Notes under the pieces: generated by a model
What the model saw: the letters and a program-made list of their open reading frames with translations, nothing else
The model's database searches: none
Told to the model about the DNA's origin: nothing
DNA from: Annona cherimola
Lineage: Eukaryota; Streptophyta; Magnoliopsida; Magnoliales; Annonaceae
Length of the DNA stretch: 64,000 nucleotides
Direction of reading: 5' to 3'
Assembly (NCBI GenBank): GCA_030490835.1
Contig: CM059977.1
Span: forward strand, 25,773,335 to 25,837,334
Position numbers and translations under genes: made by a program
In this document: in pieces, positions 11,056 through 23,348 of the stretch
Numbering within the stretch: position 1 is the first letter of the stretch
How the letters are laid out: each line of letters begins with the position of its first letter

Positions 11056-11356
11056 TGGAGTTTTATTGAATCGAATTGGACAGGTCTAGGTACAAATGGA
11101 GTAGAAATATAAATTTAAAAAGGAAATGACTTAGCAACTTTCAGAATAGAACTTCAACCCTTCAAAGATTGATGTCTGGATGCAAATATATATTGGATTA
11201 AACATTAGTTTCATAATAAAAATAAATTCATAGATTTTTTGTTAAAAACAAAATCTATTAACATTAGTTTCATAACTCATAAAAAAACATTAGTTTCATA
11301 ACAAAAATATATTCATAGGTTTTAATAAAAAAAAATATATAGGTAATTTATAAAGA

Positions 11357-11692
11357 GATCCGATCCTGTGCAGTCCGCCGTAAAATGGACCCCACACATG
11401 TTAGATTGTAATAAAACTTTATATACTCATTTATCCATATATAAATCATACTTTAGACGGTTTAGATGTTGAAAAAACCACTTTAAACTTGATATTTACA
11501 TTAAACTATTTTATTACGTTGATTTTGCACCATTTTAAGACGGGGACTACACACATGTTGGATTTGGATGAAAATTGGTATGCTAATAAAGTGAACAATT
11601 CTAAATACAATGGGCGAGGTGGATTTTCTATTTATGATCAAGTGAGGCCCACAGTGCATGGACTGCACGGTGCAGTCGCATGCACTGGATTA
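11357..11692. mobile_element. MITE with GTGCAGT ends, copy 1
   Basis: The left end holds CCTGTGCAGTCCGCCGT and ATGGACCCCACAC; the right end holds the inverse set (GAGGCCCACAG, TGCATGGACTGCACGGTGCAGT). The interior has the block TTAGATGTTGAAAAAACCAC followed by a TTTTATTACGTTGATTTTGC segment, also found at 12000-12075 and in diverged form near 16990-17060 and 48000-48070. No coding capacity. Exact borders and target duplication are not resolved. Confidence 0.55.
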
Positions 11693-11894
11693 TTTCCCAT
11701 TTATAAATACTTATATATGTATAAGGCTTTTAAAATAATGTTTCAACTAATAACATTTTATTTTTAAAAATATTTAGAGATTAAAAGTTTCTTCATATTT
11801 TAAAAATAATAAATTTTACTTATTACATATATAAAATAAATTAATAAAAAATAGAATCATAACATATATATAGAGTACATTTCTATAATATTAA

Positions 11895-12222
11895 GCTGCA
11901 CCATAAGTAACGGTGCATTTAGCCCAAAACGGGCCACATATGTACTTAAATGTATTGATACTTCATACAATTATTTATTCATATATAAATTTTATTGTAA
12001 ATGATTTACATGTTGAAAAAACAACTTTAAAATTGTTACTTGTATTAAGCTGTTTTATTACATTGAATTTGTACATCCAAACAAATATCCAATTGGGATG
12101 AAAATTAGTATGATATTATAATACATAATTCTGAATACAAATATGTAGAATAGATTATAATTTTATAATCGTATGAGACCCATTTTGAGATAACTGCACC
12201 GTAATTATGGTGCAGTGAAACT
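11895..12222. mobile_element. MITE with GTGCAGT ends, copy 2
   Basis: Begins CTGCACCATAAGTAACGGTGCA and ends with the inverse CTGCACCGTAATTATGGTGCAG. The interior repeats the TTACATGTTGAAAAAACAAC and TTTTATTACATTGAATTTG blocks of copy 1 in the same order. About 330 bp, non-coding. It lies 200 bp from copy 1 in the same orientation. Confidence 0.6.
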
Positions 12223-12252
12223 GTACTTGAATATTTTTCATATATATATATT

Positions 12253-12540
12253 GAGTGTATTTGGGGAATGACCAAACTTGTAAATTAAAAGTTTTTAGTG
12301 TAAAGTTGTTGAAATGAAAAAAATAATATGATACGACAAAGCTAATGATGAAGAATAAAGTGAATAAAGTTAAAATAAATAAGTTAATTGTATGAGTAGT
12401 TGTGTAAAAATGATTAGAAAGTAGAATAGTTTATATAGGAAGATATGAAAAATAATAAAAAATTAAGTAATTGTAGAGAGTGAAAAATTTTAGATTAAAA
12501 AATTTTAAATGAAATTTTTTATTTAAGATAAAACATATCC
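12253..12540. mobile_element. GTGTGTTTGG MITE family, diverged copy
   Basis: Starts GAGTGTATTTGGGGAATG and ends near AAATTTTTTATTTAAGATAAAAC. Inside is the family signature GAATAAAGTTAAAATAAATA, followed by GTTGTGTAAAAATGATTAG and AAGTAGAATAG. The same signature is present at 12642-12923 and in four or more other places in the window. Non-coding. Confidence 0.55.
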
Positions 12541-12641
12541 ATTAACAAAAGCTACAAAGCTTTTCAAATTTTTAAAAAGATAGTTAACTGGTTGTATACA
12601 CAAACTAAATTAATGGGTAATATATATTCTTTTATCATATA

Positions 12642-12923
12642 GGGTATGTTTGGTTGGAGATAAAAATTTTTGATGGAAAGTTTTGAGGATAAAAGTTGCC
12701 AAGTTGATACAAATAATATAATATAATAGGGGTAATGATGATGTATAAAGAGAATAAAGTTAAAATAAATAGATTGGTTGTATGAATTGTATGATTAAAA
12801 AGTAGGATTGTTTGTACAGGAAAATGTGAAAAAATAATTAAAAAATAGGATAGTTATGGATAGTGAAAAGTTTTAGATTGAAAAGTTTTGGTTGACATTT
12901 TTTGTGTCCAACCAAACACACTC
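12642..12923. mobile_element. GTGTGTTTGG MITE family, best-preserved copy
   Basis: About 282 bp with inverted ends GGGTATGTTTGGTTGG (left) and GAGTGTGTTTGGTTGG (reversed right end). The interior contains GAATAAAGTTAAAATAAATAG and AAAAGTAGGATTGTTTG. It is AT-rich and non-coding. I could not define a clear target duplication. Confidence 0.65.
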
Positions 12924-13528
12924 ATAATCAAATATAATTTTCTCTACATATTTTAAGCTTAATTTTTAAAACAATTAAAAATTAATAAATGATTAAATAG
13001 ATGTTACAAATATTATTAACATTATCATTTTTAAAAAATTTGAAATGTTCAGTAAATATATTCGCTTCGATGGCATTTTTTATTTTTTGATTAATTTAAT
13101 TCATGTATATAGTATTAAAATTATTATTTAGAATATGAAAAAAGTACCTAAACTTTGAATATTTTAAAATAAAATTATTATTTAAAATCCTTTTATAGAT
13201 ATAATTTGGCTTTTATAAGTGTCAATGAATTTTTTAATATATTTTATGTTTTAAAAAATTATGCGTGATTTTTTTTATTATAAATCAGTATTTAATATTT
13301 TTTATCTTGAAAAAAAAAAAAAAAAGATAACTTGGGATCCAAGTAAGGGGTCATTGCGTCCAACGTAGAGTCGCAGAGCGATTCAAAAGCAAATTTCCAG
13401 AAGGAGGACGGCGTCTTCAAATACCCTGCGGGCTATATGGAGACGAGATCATCACCGGCATCTTCCTCAGAGAATCTCTTCAACAGTTATAGGGTTCCTC
13501 TCTTCGCTGCCTCTCTCCCTCGCTAATC

Positions 13529-16291
13529 ATGCCACGCAAAAGCTCCGGAGGTACGTCTTTTACTCTACCTATTCTTCATCTTCTCCGCCTCGTTTTGTGC
13601 TTGCCTGTCGATCGTCCTGAGCAGCACGGCGAATAGATAACAACGTGTTTTCGATTTCACTGGTGCTCGGATAATGTTGCCTGTCTCGAGGATTCTCGGA
13701 ACATGACAGATAATAGAAGAGATGTAAAAAGAGGACAGGAAAGCTGTAGTTTTTTTAGATTTTATTTTATATAATAGAGGGCTCTGTTGTTTGTTGGCGG
13801 AGGTGGAGTACATGTTCGTTAGGAGATTGTTCAGCATAGAGCATAAATTATTCCATTACTGTTAAGAGAGAACTGTTTATATTTCGAGATTTTGATGTGG
13901 GCATCCTCCAAAAGCCAAGGTTCCTCCCCCTCCCGCTCCCTCTGAATCTGATGAACCTTCCGCATTTCAATCATCAGCGATTTTTTCTCTCTTCCTTATC
14001 GTCTTCTCCGCCTACTATTTCGTGCACTAAAAGCCGATGCCCTGGACCGTACAAGCAAATGAAGGAGGCATGGTTAAGTGCACGTAGATTGATGTTTGAG
14101 AGGTCTGATGTCTGCTTGTTTTGAGCCTTCGGGCCATGATTTAATGGGCCTGGATTTGACCCACTTTCATCCATATATTTTTTAATTTGAAGACGAGAAA
14201 TGCAGTTTTCTTTTTTCTTTTTGTTCATTTTTACGCTTATTGTTGGCTTTTTCTTCCCCTCTCTTCTTTCTTCGTTTTAAATTTCTTCTCTGCAATGCCT
14301 TGCCTTTTCCTCCACAAAGACGTTTTTTTAATTAAAAAAATAGAAGTTCTCATTTTGGTTTTGAATTTATTAATGTTCTTTTTTTTTTAATACTAGAAAC
14401 TATGTGTCAGACCAATTTGGTTTTTGCCACTATTTTTATAATAATTTTCCATCGAGAATTATTTTTACCATGTTCAAATGTACTCTTGAGCCTTGTTCTC
14501 TCCCTCTTAGAGCATTCATCTTTGACAATGCAGTGCTGCTCCGTTGTGCTATGGCAAATTTTTCTATTTTTTTTTTCCAGCACAATTTCATCCTTGGTCT
14601 TCTTGCTGCCCATCTAATCATTTAAACATTCTTGCTCAAGCTATTTCTTTCACATGGAATGTTTCCTGGAGAGCTGGTGGCATGTTGGCTTGTTGAATGG
14701 AGGCGAATATCCAGCTTTCATTCATTTTTATATTTTTGCAGGATTCCAATTTGTAGCTTTCCCTTTCTGTATTGTGATATTGTGCAGAACTCCAATGCCT
14801 ATCCTTCCCCCCGCCCCGGTTCTCTGTGTTTGTGTGCGTGCGAGCAGCACTCAAATATCTAGTTTTCCTTCTTGTTGTATGTTTGCAAGATGGTACTTAA
14901 GAGTTTGCTTCTACAGGGTCACTCTGATACTTTAAAAAATTGCTATATTTACTTATTTACTAATGCACTTGACCTTTCAGGAAGGTCTGCTCGTGCAGCT
15001 CCCCGGCCTGCTCCAGTTCGCAATCCCCCTCAACCAGGTTGTTTGTACCTCTATTTGATTTCATTGTTGGAAACACAATGTTAAAACGATTATTTTAGTT
15101 CCATAGATTTCTGGTTTCCTTTCTGTATGGCACTCTTTTTCATTGGCATATCTGTGCTACATCAGCTGGGCTGATTATCTGGCTCGCTGGTAAGCAGGAT
15201 TGTAAACTGTTTTGGCGTTGTAATTTTAAATTTTGACATTGGCATTCTTTTCGGTAGCTTCTGTGTTGATTGTTTATTATTTTGCAGCCAACCATGCTCC
15301 GCCGCCAGCACCAGCTCAAAGAGGCAGTGGGTCAATGCTTGGAGGACTTGGCTCCACCATTGCTGAAGGTAACACTTAGAATACTGTCTTTTTCGTGATC
15401 GACTTTACACGAAACGCACATCCAATTGGCTTGTTGAGTTGCTCTGTTTTATCATTTTTGCAAGATGAGCTTCAAGGCAAAGGAGGATTTTGAATCTTTT
15501 TTGATATTTTTTTGCAGGCATGGCATTTGGAACTGGCAGTGCCATTGCTCATAGGGCTGCGGATGCTCTGATGGGCCCACGCACCATTCAGCATGAAACT
15601 GTGGTCGCTCAATCCACTGCTGCTCCAGCACCTGTCTCAAATGGTTTTGGTACATCTGAGGCATGTAGCAGTCACTCCAAGGCTTTCCAAGATGTAAGAA
15701 GCTTTCTTCTTTATTTGTGGTGGAAGAATGTGATGAAACTGGAGGAAAGAATGTTTAATGTACACGACTGTTGATATGTATCTCTCAACTCCTTGGCAAG
15801 TCCACTGTGACATGTCAATGGGACAGATCTATTTGGTGAAAAAAGGGGAAAACCCTGCATCTTCAATGGAAATCATGCAATCTTCTAACTGGGGAAATTT
15901 TAGGGTTCTGATCGTCAGTCGTGATCCACCTGGGTCAGACATCGTTCATCTAATTGTAGGATCCCATTGAGGGACACTGCATTTCAACAGACAAATGCAT
16001 AGTTAGTTAGTTATCAGCATGATTAACTTACACTATCAGTTAGAAAATCATGCCATCTTCTAACTGGGAAAATTTCTGTTCATCGGTCATGATCCATCAG
16101 GTTGTTTTCGATAGACAGCTGCGGAGTTATCAGCATGATTAACTTACAAAAATTTTTAACTTAACAAATTTATTTCTTTTGATTGTTTGCAGTGTTTGAA
16201 CAACTATGGAAGTGAGATCAGCAAGTGCCAATTCTATCTTGATATGCTGACTGAATGCCGCAGGAATTCTGGTGCTGCACTGAGCACCTAG
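13529..16291 (+). CDS. CHCHD2: Twin-CX9C (CHCH) protein of the CHCHD2/MIX17 family
   Basis: Five exons join in frame: 13529-13550, 14981-15037, 15288-15368, 15518-15693, 16193-16291 (435 nt, 144 aa), all with GT-AG introns. The N-terminus is basic and Pro/Ala-rich (MPRKSSGGRSARAAPRPAP), followed by a Gly/Ala-rich hydrophobic segment (about residues 43-72, GSMLGGLGSTIAEG...). The C-terminal CHCH domain has two CX9C motifs, C103/C113 and C124/C134, split by the last intron. Members of this family (human CHCHD2/CHCHD10, yeast Mix17, Arabidopsis At12Cys proteins) enter the mitochondrial intermembrane space, where the cysteines form two disulphides, and act in respiratory-chain maintenance and stress responses. 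The length is normal for the family. The ATG follows an in-context 5'UTR starting about 13370. The first intron (1430 bp) is the longest. Function is by homology; the gene looks intact. Confidence 0.93.
14136..14980 (+). other. Long first intron of the CHCH gene, second half
   Basis: The first intron spans 13551-14980. It is T-rich with several small frames on both strands; none has coding character and none joins to the flanking exons. No mobile element was recognised in it. Confidence 0.5.
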
Positions 16292-17050
16292 ATTAGTATC
16301 AAACACCTGCTGCTTCTGTTTAAAATTCCTCCTAATGAATTCCAGCGTGTCTGGGCCCAGAGCTTAGATTCTTTATTACCGATTGATAAATAACACCATT
16401 TGGATTCCTTTTTTTTTTTTGCCCCTCACCCTCCTCTCTCTCTGTCTCCCTTTTAGAATGAGATTTGCAGTCTGCTGTTCGATGTTATATTGGCTTCCAT
16501 GTAAAGGAGATTGCTCTACTTTCTCATTTTCTTACAAATTTGGCATAGAAATAATTTTTCTTTTTTTAGCAATGTGTGCTCTTTGGTACCTCTGCCTCGT
16601 GTTTGGTTCGGTGAATCATTTGCGAAGGCATGGATATATCGCATTGCTTTCCTAGACATGTCATAAGTCGCATAAGTCGCCGATATATCTGAAGCTGAAG
16701 CAACCCGCAGTGCATTGGAAGGGTGTTCGTAGAAAATACATTCTTTTGATGTTTCAATTTTTTTTTTGTAACCATTTAAAATTTTATTTTCTCATGTCAC
16801 AATTTTAAGATCTGCATGGAAAATTCAATCCACGAGACCAATTTTCATCCAAATCAAGATTGCGGTAGGCCACATTGTTTTTTAATTTTATTTTAAAAAA
16901 TGTGTAAAGGATAAAAATCTAAGATCCGTTTCCCTATGTAAGAATGTAATAATATTTTATAAAATTATTTATTTACATAGTAATGGTGTCTTAGATGGTC
17001 TAGATATTGAAAATATAATTTTAAAATTGACATTTAACAGTAGATCATTT
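16292..17050. other. 3' flank of the CHCH gene with a MITE fragment
   Basis: Bases 16292-16780 are the probable 3'UTR and flank, T-rich and without a coding signal. From about 16800 to 17050 the sequence resembles the interior of the GTGCAGT MITEs (GTCTAGATATTGAAAATATA with a nearby TAACAGTAGATCATTT), so a diverged copy of that family is likely. No gene seen. Confidence 0.4.
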
Positions 17051-17066
17051 AATTATATTAATTTTA

Positions 17067-17306
17067 CACTTTTTTATTTATGTATGCACATATCAGAGTC
17101 ATCTGATATTACAAATTAGTGCATGTATAATTCTCAACAACGAATCAACTAATGCCTTCACAATATGAAGGGATCAAATAAAAATAATATCCTTATCATT
17201 GGGGACGAGAGAAACTGCCATTACACGGCAGAAGCTCCATAAACTCCATGATTTCGAACTTGCGTTGGTTAGTACGCCAACTAACATTGCGTTAGCACAG
17301 AGGCGT
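17067..17306 (-). mobile_element. tRNA-derived SINE, copy 1
   Basis: Read on the minus strand, it begins near GTGCTAACGCAATGTTAGTTGG (written here in two parts: GTGCTAACGC, AATGTTAGTTGG) and contains AGTTCGAAATC, a good RNA polymerase III B-box. The 3' half has ATATTGTGAAGG and TTTGTAATATCAGATGA and ends in ACATAAATAAAAAAG. It is flanked by TTAATTTTACAC on both sides (plus strand near 17050-17066 and 17311-17330), a target duplication of at least 12 bp. The same 3' half is found at 48725-48905. Non-coding. Confidence 0.62.
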
Positions 17307-17764
17307 CAGTAATTTAATTTTACACATTTTTAAATGTAGGATTTATCTAAATTGATATTAGACCAGTGAAAGAGATGTAGTTGATTTTCTATTAAGAAAT
17401 TAAAAAGGGAAGGGTTAAGAGGTTTAATAAAAGCAAAGCTTCAGTTAATATCTATTATGTAATTATTGTCTATTACTCATTTTGCTTTGATAGTTTTCTT
17501 ATAGTACCCTATTATCGTGTTGCATTTTTTAATGCAGAATTCACGTACAAATTATAAAGGCGCTAAAGGAACCATACCGTTTTTACTTTTGATATGCCGA
17601 CTTCTCCTCACCGTAGCTTGTAGGGCATTGGATTTTTTGAATGGAGCATTTTTAGACGCAACTTGGCGCGCTAGAATATAACTCTTTTCGAATATACACC
17701 ATATCATATATGCAAGCATTTGTTCATAGCTAGGACGAAATGATATTGGAATGAAATCTCCCAT

Positions 17765-18030
17765 TTCTTGAAAAGCACTTTTCAATCAAAACTTTTTATT
17801 TTCCATAATTACTTAATTTTTTAATTATTTCTTCGAATCTTTCTATATGAATTATTATATTTTTGCTTCATTTTTATACAACTATCTGTACAATTAACCT
17901 ATTTAGTTTAACTTTATTCTCTTGATTTCTCGTCATTATCCTCATCATTTACATCATTTTCTCTCATTTTAAAAACTTCACTAAAAATTTTTCATTTAAA
18001 AACTTTACCACTTCGCAAACAAACCCTTAA
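17765..18030. mobile_element. GTGTGTTTGG MITE family, inverted copy
   Basis: Contains the reverse complement of the family signature (CTATTTAGTTTAACTTTATTC, with ATCCTCATCATTTACATCATT nearby) and ends in GCAAACAAACCC, the reverse complement of GGGTTTGTTTGC. The left border is diffuse. Non-coding. Confidence 0.55.
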
Positions 18031-18823
18031 AATACAACTTTTTCAAATTCGAAAACACATTTTCTCCCTTCAAATATATTTCCATCCAAAAAGGATACAA
18101 CAAGCGAAGCTATTGGCGCTGATTAAAAAAAAAGGTCAGGACATTATTAAATATGTACAAGTAATGAAGAAAAATTATGTAAATGCAAAAGTATAAAAGT
18201 ACAAATTACGCGCAAGTTCCCACCCTTCTGCACCTATCCAAATAGGCCTAAATGCGAGGGTCTGCAACTTGCGCTACACACAATTAGATCAGTAATCTCT
18301 AGTTCTAAACAACCCAGGTTTTATGCGACACTATTTCGTGGTTATCTACCATTATCTGGCCTTGAATCATAGGAAATATGTTTTGATCCATTATTCCTGC
18401 TGCAAGTCTAATAGTTGTCTACCCCACCTGTTCATGTCTCTGACTCATCTGTAAAAAACCAGATCACGGCAATTATGGGCTCATCTCAATGGAGTATATT
18501 TGCAGAATTTCATACAATCACCAAAATAAAAGCACACCAGATGGAAAGTTAATATTGAATAAATTGATGCGCAGGATTCCCGCTTACGTTATTTCATTTT
18601 GCACTCACTGCAAAAGTTGATAATGTTGGATGGAAAAAAATGGGTTATGTTGTGTCCCTGATTTTGGGAGCACAAAAGCAATTCCCAAAGTGACAAATAC
18701 CCTCAAACATAAATAAAACTGCTCAGCTCTTGGAGCTGCTCCTACACCAAATAACTAAAATTTGAATTTCCCTGTGAACAAAATAAGCAGCAGCAAGGTT
18801 GAGGACATGTAAAGAATAAGCCA

Positions 18824-21800
18824 TCATGAAAGCTTCATATTCTTTAGTGTGGCCATAATCAGTGGGAGTTTGCTTGGGGCCTTCTGCTTGTAGCCCTTCT
18901 CTAGGAGAGTAGCAGCCAGAGATTGGAGCTCTGAGCTCTCCTCTTCCTTGTTATGCCCTCTTGCTAGCTGACTGATTGCAGAGCTACACTGAATAGATTC
19001 AGTGGTGTTAGTATTCTCAAATAAAAATGCAAGCAATACTTTGTTTGTTAAATGAACCAATAAATAAATATGTACGAACCAAGGATCACATCAATTCCTA
19101 TAGTGAAGTTTGCGCTGCAAGCTCAGTCTCAAACTGTAGCCTTGATTTTAATTTGAAGCAACAAGACAGATATGGGGACTAGGACTGAACCCAGTAAACG
19201 GATGATCAAAAAGTACATTGTGGGGAAAATAAACAAGGTTTGATTACTTACCAAGCATACACCAAAAAGAGCTCTGGTGTTCTTGCCACTGCTTAAGTTG
19301 ATGGTAGAAGCATAATACTTTTTGGCAGTCTGAAGATTTTCAAGACCCCCAAGGGTATATAGTATCTGTTCGATCAAGGGTGCGAAAATGAAGACACAAG
19401 ATAATATGAAGTCACCAAAAAATGGAGAAATTCAAGTAATTATTCAGAGATTTCATGAAGTTATGGTCTATACACACATTGAAAGAGAAATGAGACTCTA
19501 GGCTCAAAAGACACTTACCTCTGCATAAGCCAGGTGGTTGAAGGGAACTGTGGGCTGGCATAGTAGTAGTTCCTCATAGCAGAAAGCTGCCTGCTTATAC
19601 CTAAATTAAAATTGACAATTAAAAATATTGGCTATGAAGCCCAATAGCATTCAAATATCAAAACACTACTTGAGCATGGAGCTCTCACATTTGCAAAGAA
19701 ACATATACTTCAGCAAGTTCTCTCCATGCATCGTGATCTGCCATAAATCTAAAAATTCAAGTACCCCAGAGAAGTGAGGATACAAACAGGATCAGAGAGA
19801 AGACAATAATTTAAAGTCAATTATTGCTTACATTCCCAGGTATTTATTTAGCGAATCAATGGCAGCTGACAAATTTCCTTGTGCTTTTGCCATAGCAACC
19901 TTTCTCTTGTGGATTGCCTAAAACAAGAAAATAAAAACAATTTGCATCTGTTGGCACTACAAAACTAAATTTTTCTGAAGAAATTCAAATTCCTGATAAT
20001 GCAAATCCAATCCAAGAAAACCTAATAGCTTTACCTGATCAAGTGGATTGCTTTCCAAAAGGTGTATGTAAGCAGCCTCTGCATCAGCCCATAATCCATT
20101 TGCTTCTAACAACATAGCTTTTAACCTCCCTAAAGATTGTTGTCAAAAAAGGAACTGTCAGCAACCAAACATTGAAAGCAAAAAGACAATATCAAAGTTC
20201 TCATCAACTGATTAAGTTATAATGAAATAACTAGTTTCATACAGATATAAGAGGTCAGTATATGAATGGACTTACCAACCCTCATACTATCTGGAAACTT
20301 CTTCTCAAGAGTGTTTATGCAGTCCTACAGAAAAGATCCCAATTCTTTTAGATAATCATTGCCCTTTACCATGTGCCCCCAAATTTTTAGATCATCATTA
20401 CCACATGGCATATGCAGCACTTATATTGGTATGAAAAATGAGGACCCAGAAACAGATGAACAGAGGGCCAGAACAAAGACCATTTTTCTTCCCCTTCTCT
20501 TCTAAATGCATTTATGTGAAAAATATAGCAACCGTTTTTATTGCAAAAATATTTGCAAGACATTCACCTTTGCTTTGTCAAATTGATGGCAGTCCATTGC
20601 TGCAACAGCCACTTGCTCATAAAGAGTCCATCCTACATAGTAAAACATAGACCTATAGTCTGTTACTGCGCCCAATAGAACAATAAGCCACAAAATCAAG
20701 GATGGGAAAAGGATGTCATTTTTTTAAAAAATGCAGTCAATGTAAAAATACCACAACTATATCCAAACCAAATACAAAGACTGAGTAGCAAGTGAAAAAT
20801 CTATACATTTGGATGCAAGCTACATATCCAGCAAGCAAAGTATTGAGCATATTCTTCACTAGGAAAGATCATGAGTAGGGCTGATAATGATCAAATAAAA
20901 AATGTTTTGCACTGTTTTAATACAGTGTTAGTGAGGTTGTTGAGATCTATGATTTGTAAAACTGGAAATTATCGCAAAAAGAACTTATAAACATGCAGCA
21001 CGAATTCCTTAGGCTTCGTCGCTTCATCTTATCTCGGCTCAACCAGATACAAGCTGATCCAGCTTGGGCAAATATATGTGACAATTAGGATAGGATAAAA
21101 ATCAAATAATCCAGATCAACCCAACACTTTAACCTATTTGAGATTTGAACCAACCCAATTGCCAAGATGATTCATATTCCATGCCTCTGTATTGATTTCA
21201 GCATTTATTCAAATATGGCAACAGTCTAGACTTGACGTTGTCTATGAACCATAGCAACTACGAATGGACTAGGAGAATGCCGCGTTATAGTTCATTGATC
21301 CCCTATTTGAAACCAACATCTTCATGTGATCAACCGATAAAAATTCTCAAAGATTCCAATACTAATCTTTTAGAGACGGATAGGCACTAGATACAGAGAG
21401 AGAGAGAGAGGAAAAGAATTTCGAATACGAAAAAAACGCAAATTTCGAGCATCCAACTTTTTCTCCTAAGTCTTAGTCAACTATTCAGTATCCAATAAAA
21501 GGAATCAAAACCAAAAATTTCGTTTTTGAAACAGAAAATCGAAGATACCCAATCATTTGTACCCCAATTTAAAAAAAATCAAAAACCAAAATTCTCTTTA
21601 AAAGTACTGTTCAATATCCAACGAAAGGATAAAGACCAAAATTTTCTATTCCAAGGCGATAATTAAAGATGCCCAGATCCAGAGAAACACAGAAAGGAGA
21701 TGAATGGGCAATAACAAAACGAACAGAAATGATTGTATACAGGGAGCAAACCTTCGGAGCCAAGCTTGGATCGAGCTTTGGGATCCTGCAAGATGGGGAA

Positions 21801-21938
21801 GCCAAATTTCAAGACCTTGTCAGGCCGGCGGGCTTTTGTCTTCCTGACGAGGCAGAGATACTCCCAAGCTCCTCCCCCGCCGCTCTCCACCTGGCTCTCC
21901 AGCCTCTGAAGTTGCTTTTCCTCCAGCGCCACCACCAT
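18824..21938 (-). CDS. EMC2: ER membrane protein complex subunit 2
   Basis: Nine minus-strand exons: 21938-21752, 20632-20568, 20324-20276, 20129-20035, 19917-19832, 19748-19689, 19600-19519, 19365-19252, 18988-18824. They join without a stop to 903 nt (300 aa), all with GT-AG introns. EMC2 is the cytosolic TPR-rich scaffold of the EMC, which inserts tail-anchored and multipass proteins into the ER membrane. Recognisable plant EMC2 segments are GGGGAWEYLCLVRKTKARRP at the N-terminus, HKRKVAMAKAQGNLSAAI, ADHDAWRELAEVYVSLQM, YKQAAFCYEELLLCQPTVPF, LYTLGGLENLQTAKKYYAST and the C-terminal ELQSLAATLLEKGYKQKAPS. TPR-like helix pairs occupy most of the protein; there is no signal peptide or membrane segment. 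The start ATG is preceded by a CT-rich 5'UTR. The first intron is 1119 bp. The gene appears intact. Confidence 0.95.
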
Positions 21939-22059
21939 GTTCAATGTAAAAAGAATCGAGAGAGAGAGGAAAAAAAAAATCAGAAGGAAGAAGAACAGAT
22001 TTGAAGACCAACCACCCCTTTGGCCCTTTCTGCGCTCCTTTTGTTCTGGCTCCCTCATA

Positions 22060-23343
22060 ACAATAGGTCCATATCTCCATAAATGTTGGGCATCTCCCTA
22101 CCCATGTTATATTAACTTATTAATTTTATGAAAAAATCTTTTCGTACTCATAATGTTTGCCTCTAATTCTATTTCTAATATATTATGGTTTCATAAGTCA
22201 CTCGCATAATCACGATATTTCATCATAAATTTCTATCATGTTCATTAACAATCTGCAAAGGTTATGTATTTCACTAAAAAAACAATTTTATTTATCCAAA
22301 ATTTTTCTATTGAAATGATTTAACTTTAATGTGCACTTCTTGATTGTAAATTATCAATTTGTAGTATTAAATACTGAGTAATTTAAAAATACACTTACTT
22401 AGTTTGACCATAATTGCGAATATATTCATGTAATTTTAGAAATTGTAAATAACTTCCATATAATTGGACTATAATTGCAAATACATTCATATTATTATGA
22501 TGTCATTATTGCATCGTTACGGCGTGAGTATATTTGTAAAAATATGCAAATTATGGACGTCTATTTGCAAAAACTAAATATATCCACTTAATTTTTAAAA
22601 TTACAAATATACCCACATAACTTACGTATTAGTGCAAATATACTCATAACATGACGATGCATTAATGGTATGATAACGGCGTGAGTATATTTATAATTAT
22701 GATTGAACTATATATATGGGTTATTTTCAATTACCATCAAATGTAAGTTGGTGTATTTGTAAATCACGCTTAAATGTTTCAAGTAAGTTTACGTTAAGGT
22801 AAGATTGTTTCATTTAGAAAGTTTTGATGAGCGAAATAATCTTTTTCAGCGATAAATAATGATTGTGTTAACAATGTGTGTATGATAAGAATTTACCATG
22901 AAACATTATTAGTATGAACAGAAAATTTAATTTATGAAATATTATGAATATATTAGAAATTAAGGACAAACTTAATGGTTATAAACGAAAATTTTCTTAA
23001 TATTTTTAATGATGTCGCAAAGTCTACAATCCTGAAATTTGGAACTCATGAGTGGATGTGCTAAAGTCGTGATCACGAAATTTTATTTGATGTTATTAAG
23101 GTTCTTCTACGCAAATGATAAGTTTTTGGAATTTTTTGCCCACGAGTATGGATTTTACAAATGACCCCACTCGCAGAATGTCTTTTTTTCCAGATTCGCC
23201 CGCGACCAAAGTCAGCTGGAAAATACGGTTGTGACTTGTGAAGCATTTGGTAGAAGAGAGGGATGGCATGCATAGCTGACATGTGCAACCGAAACTTGAA
23301 AGGTTCATTGTCGGCTAATTGCCATTCAGGTCGTTTGGTTTTA
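22060..23343. other. AT-rich intergenic DNA upstream of EMC2
   Basis: The first part is the EMC2 promoter side. Between 22380 and 22760 there are direct and inverted repeats around AACGGCGTGAGTATATTT (near 22515 and 22673), probably a decayed MITE. I see no gene. The last 250 bases (23095-23343) are more complex single-copy-like sequence that was split by the LTR element at 23349. Confidence 0.35.
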
Positions 23344-23348
23344 GATCC

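Larger units (their letters stand above)
9707..11200 (-). mobile_element. Remnant of a minus-strand LTR retrotransposon (gag leader region)
   Basis: Reading on the minus strand, an LTR end ...TCCTAACA (plus 11023-11030) is followed two bases later by GGTATCAAAGCAGAGG (plus 11005-11020), a slightly changed initiator-Met tRNA primer-binding site. Downstream there is a broken gag-like frame: a short start near 10976 (ARRREHGG), then a polar, probably coiled-coil stretch (KALERHSRETVQRFEAQDKQ at 10834-10700) that continues after an insertion as MQRFNMMEKHFVQRF (10248 on). It stops where the copia LTR begins. No pol domain is present. The right-hand limit of the LTR is uncertain. Confidence 0.5.
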
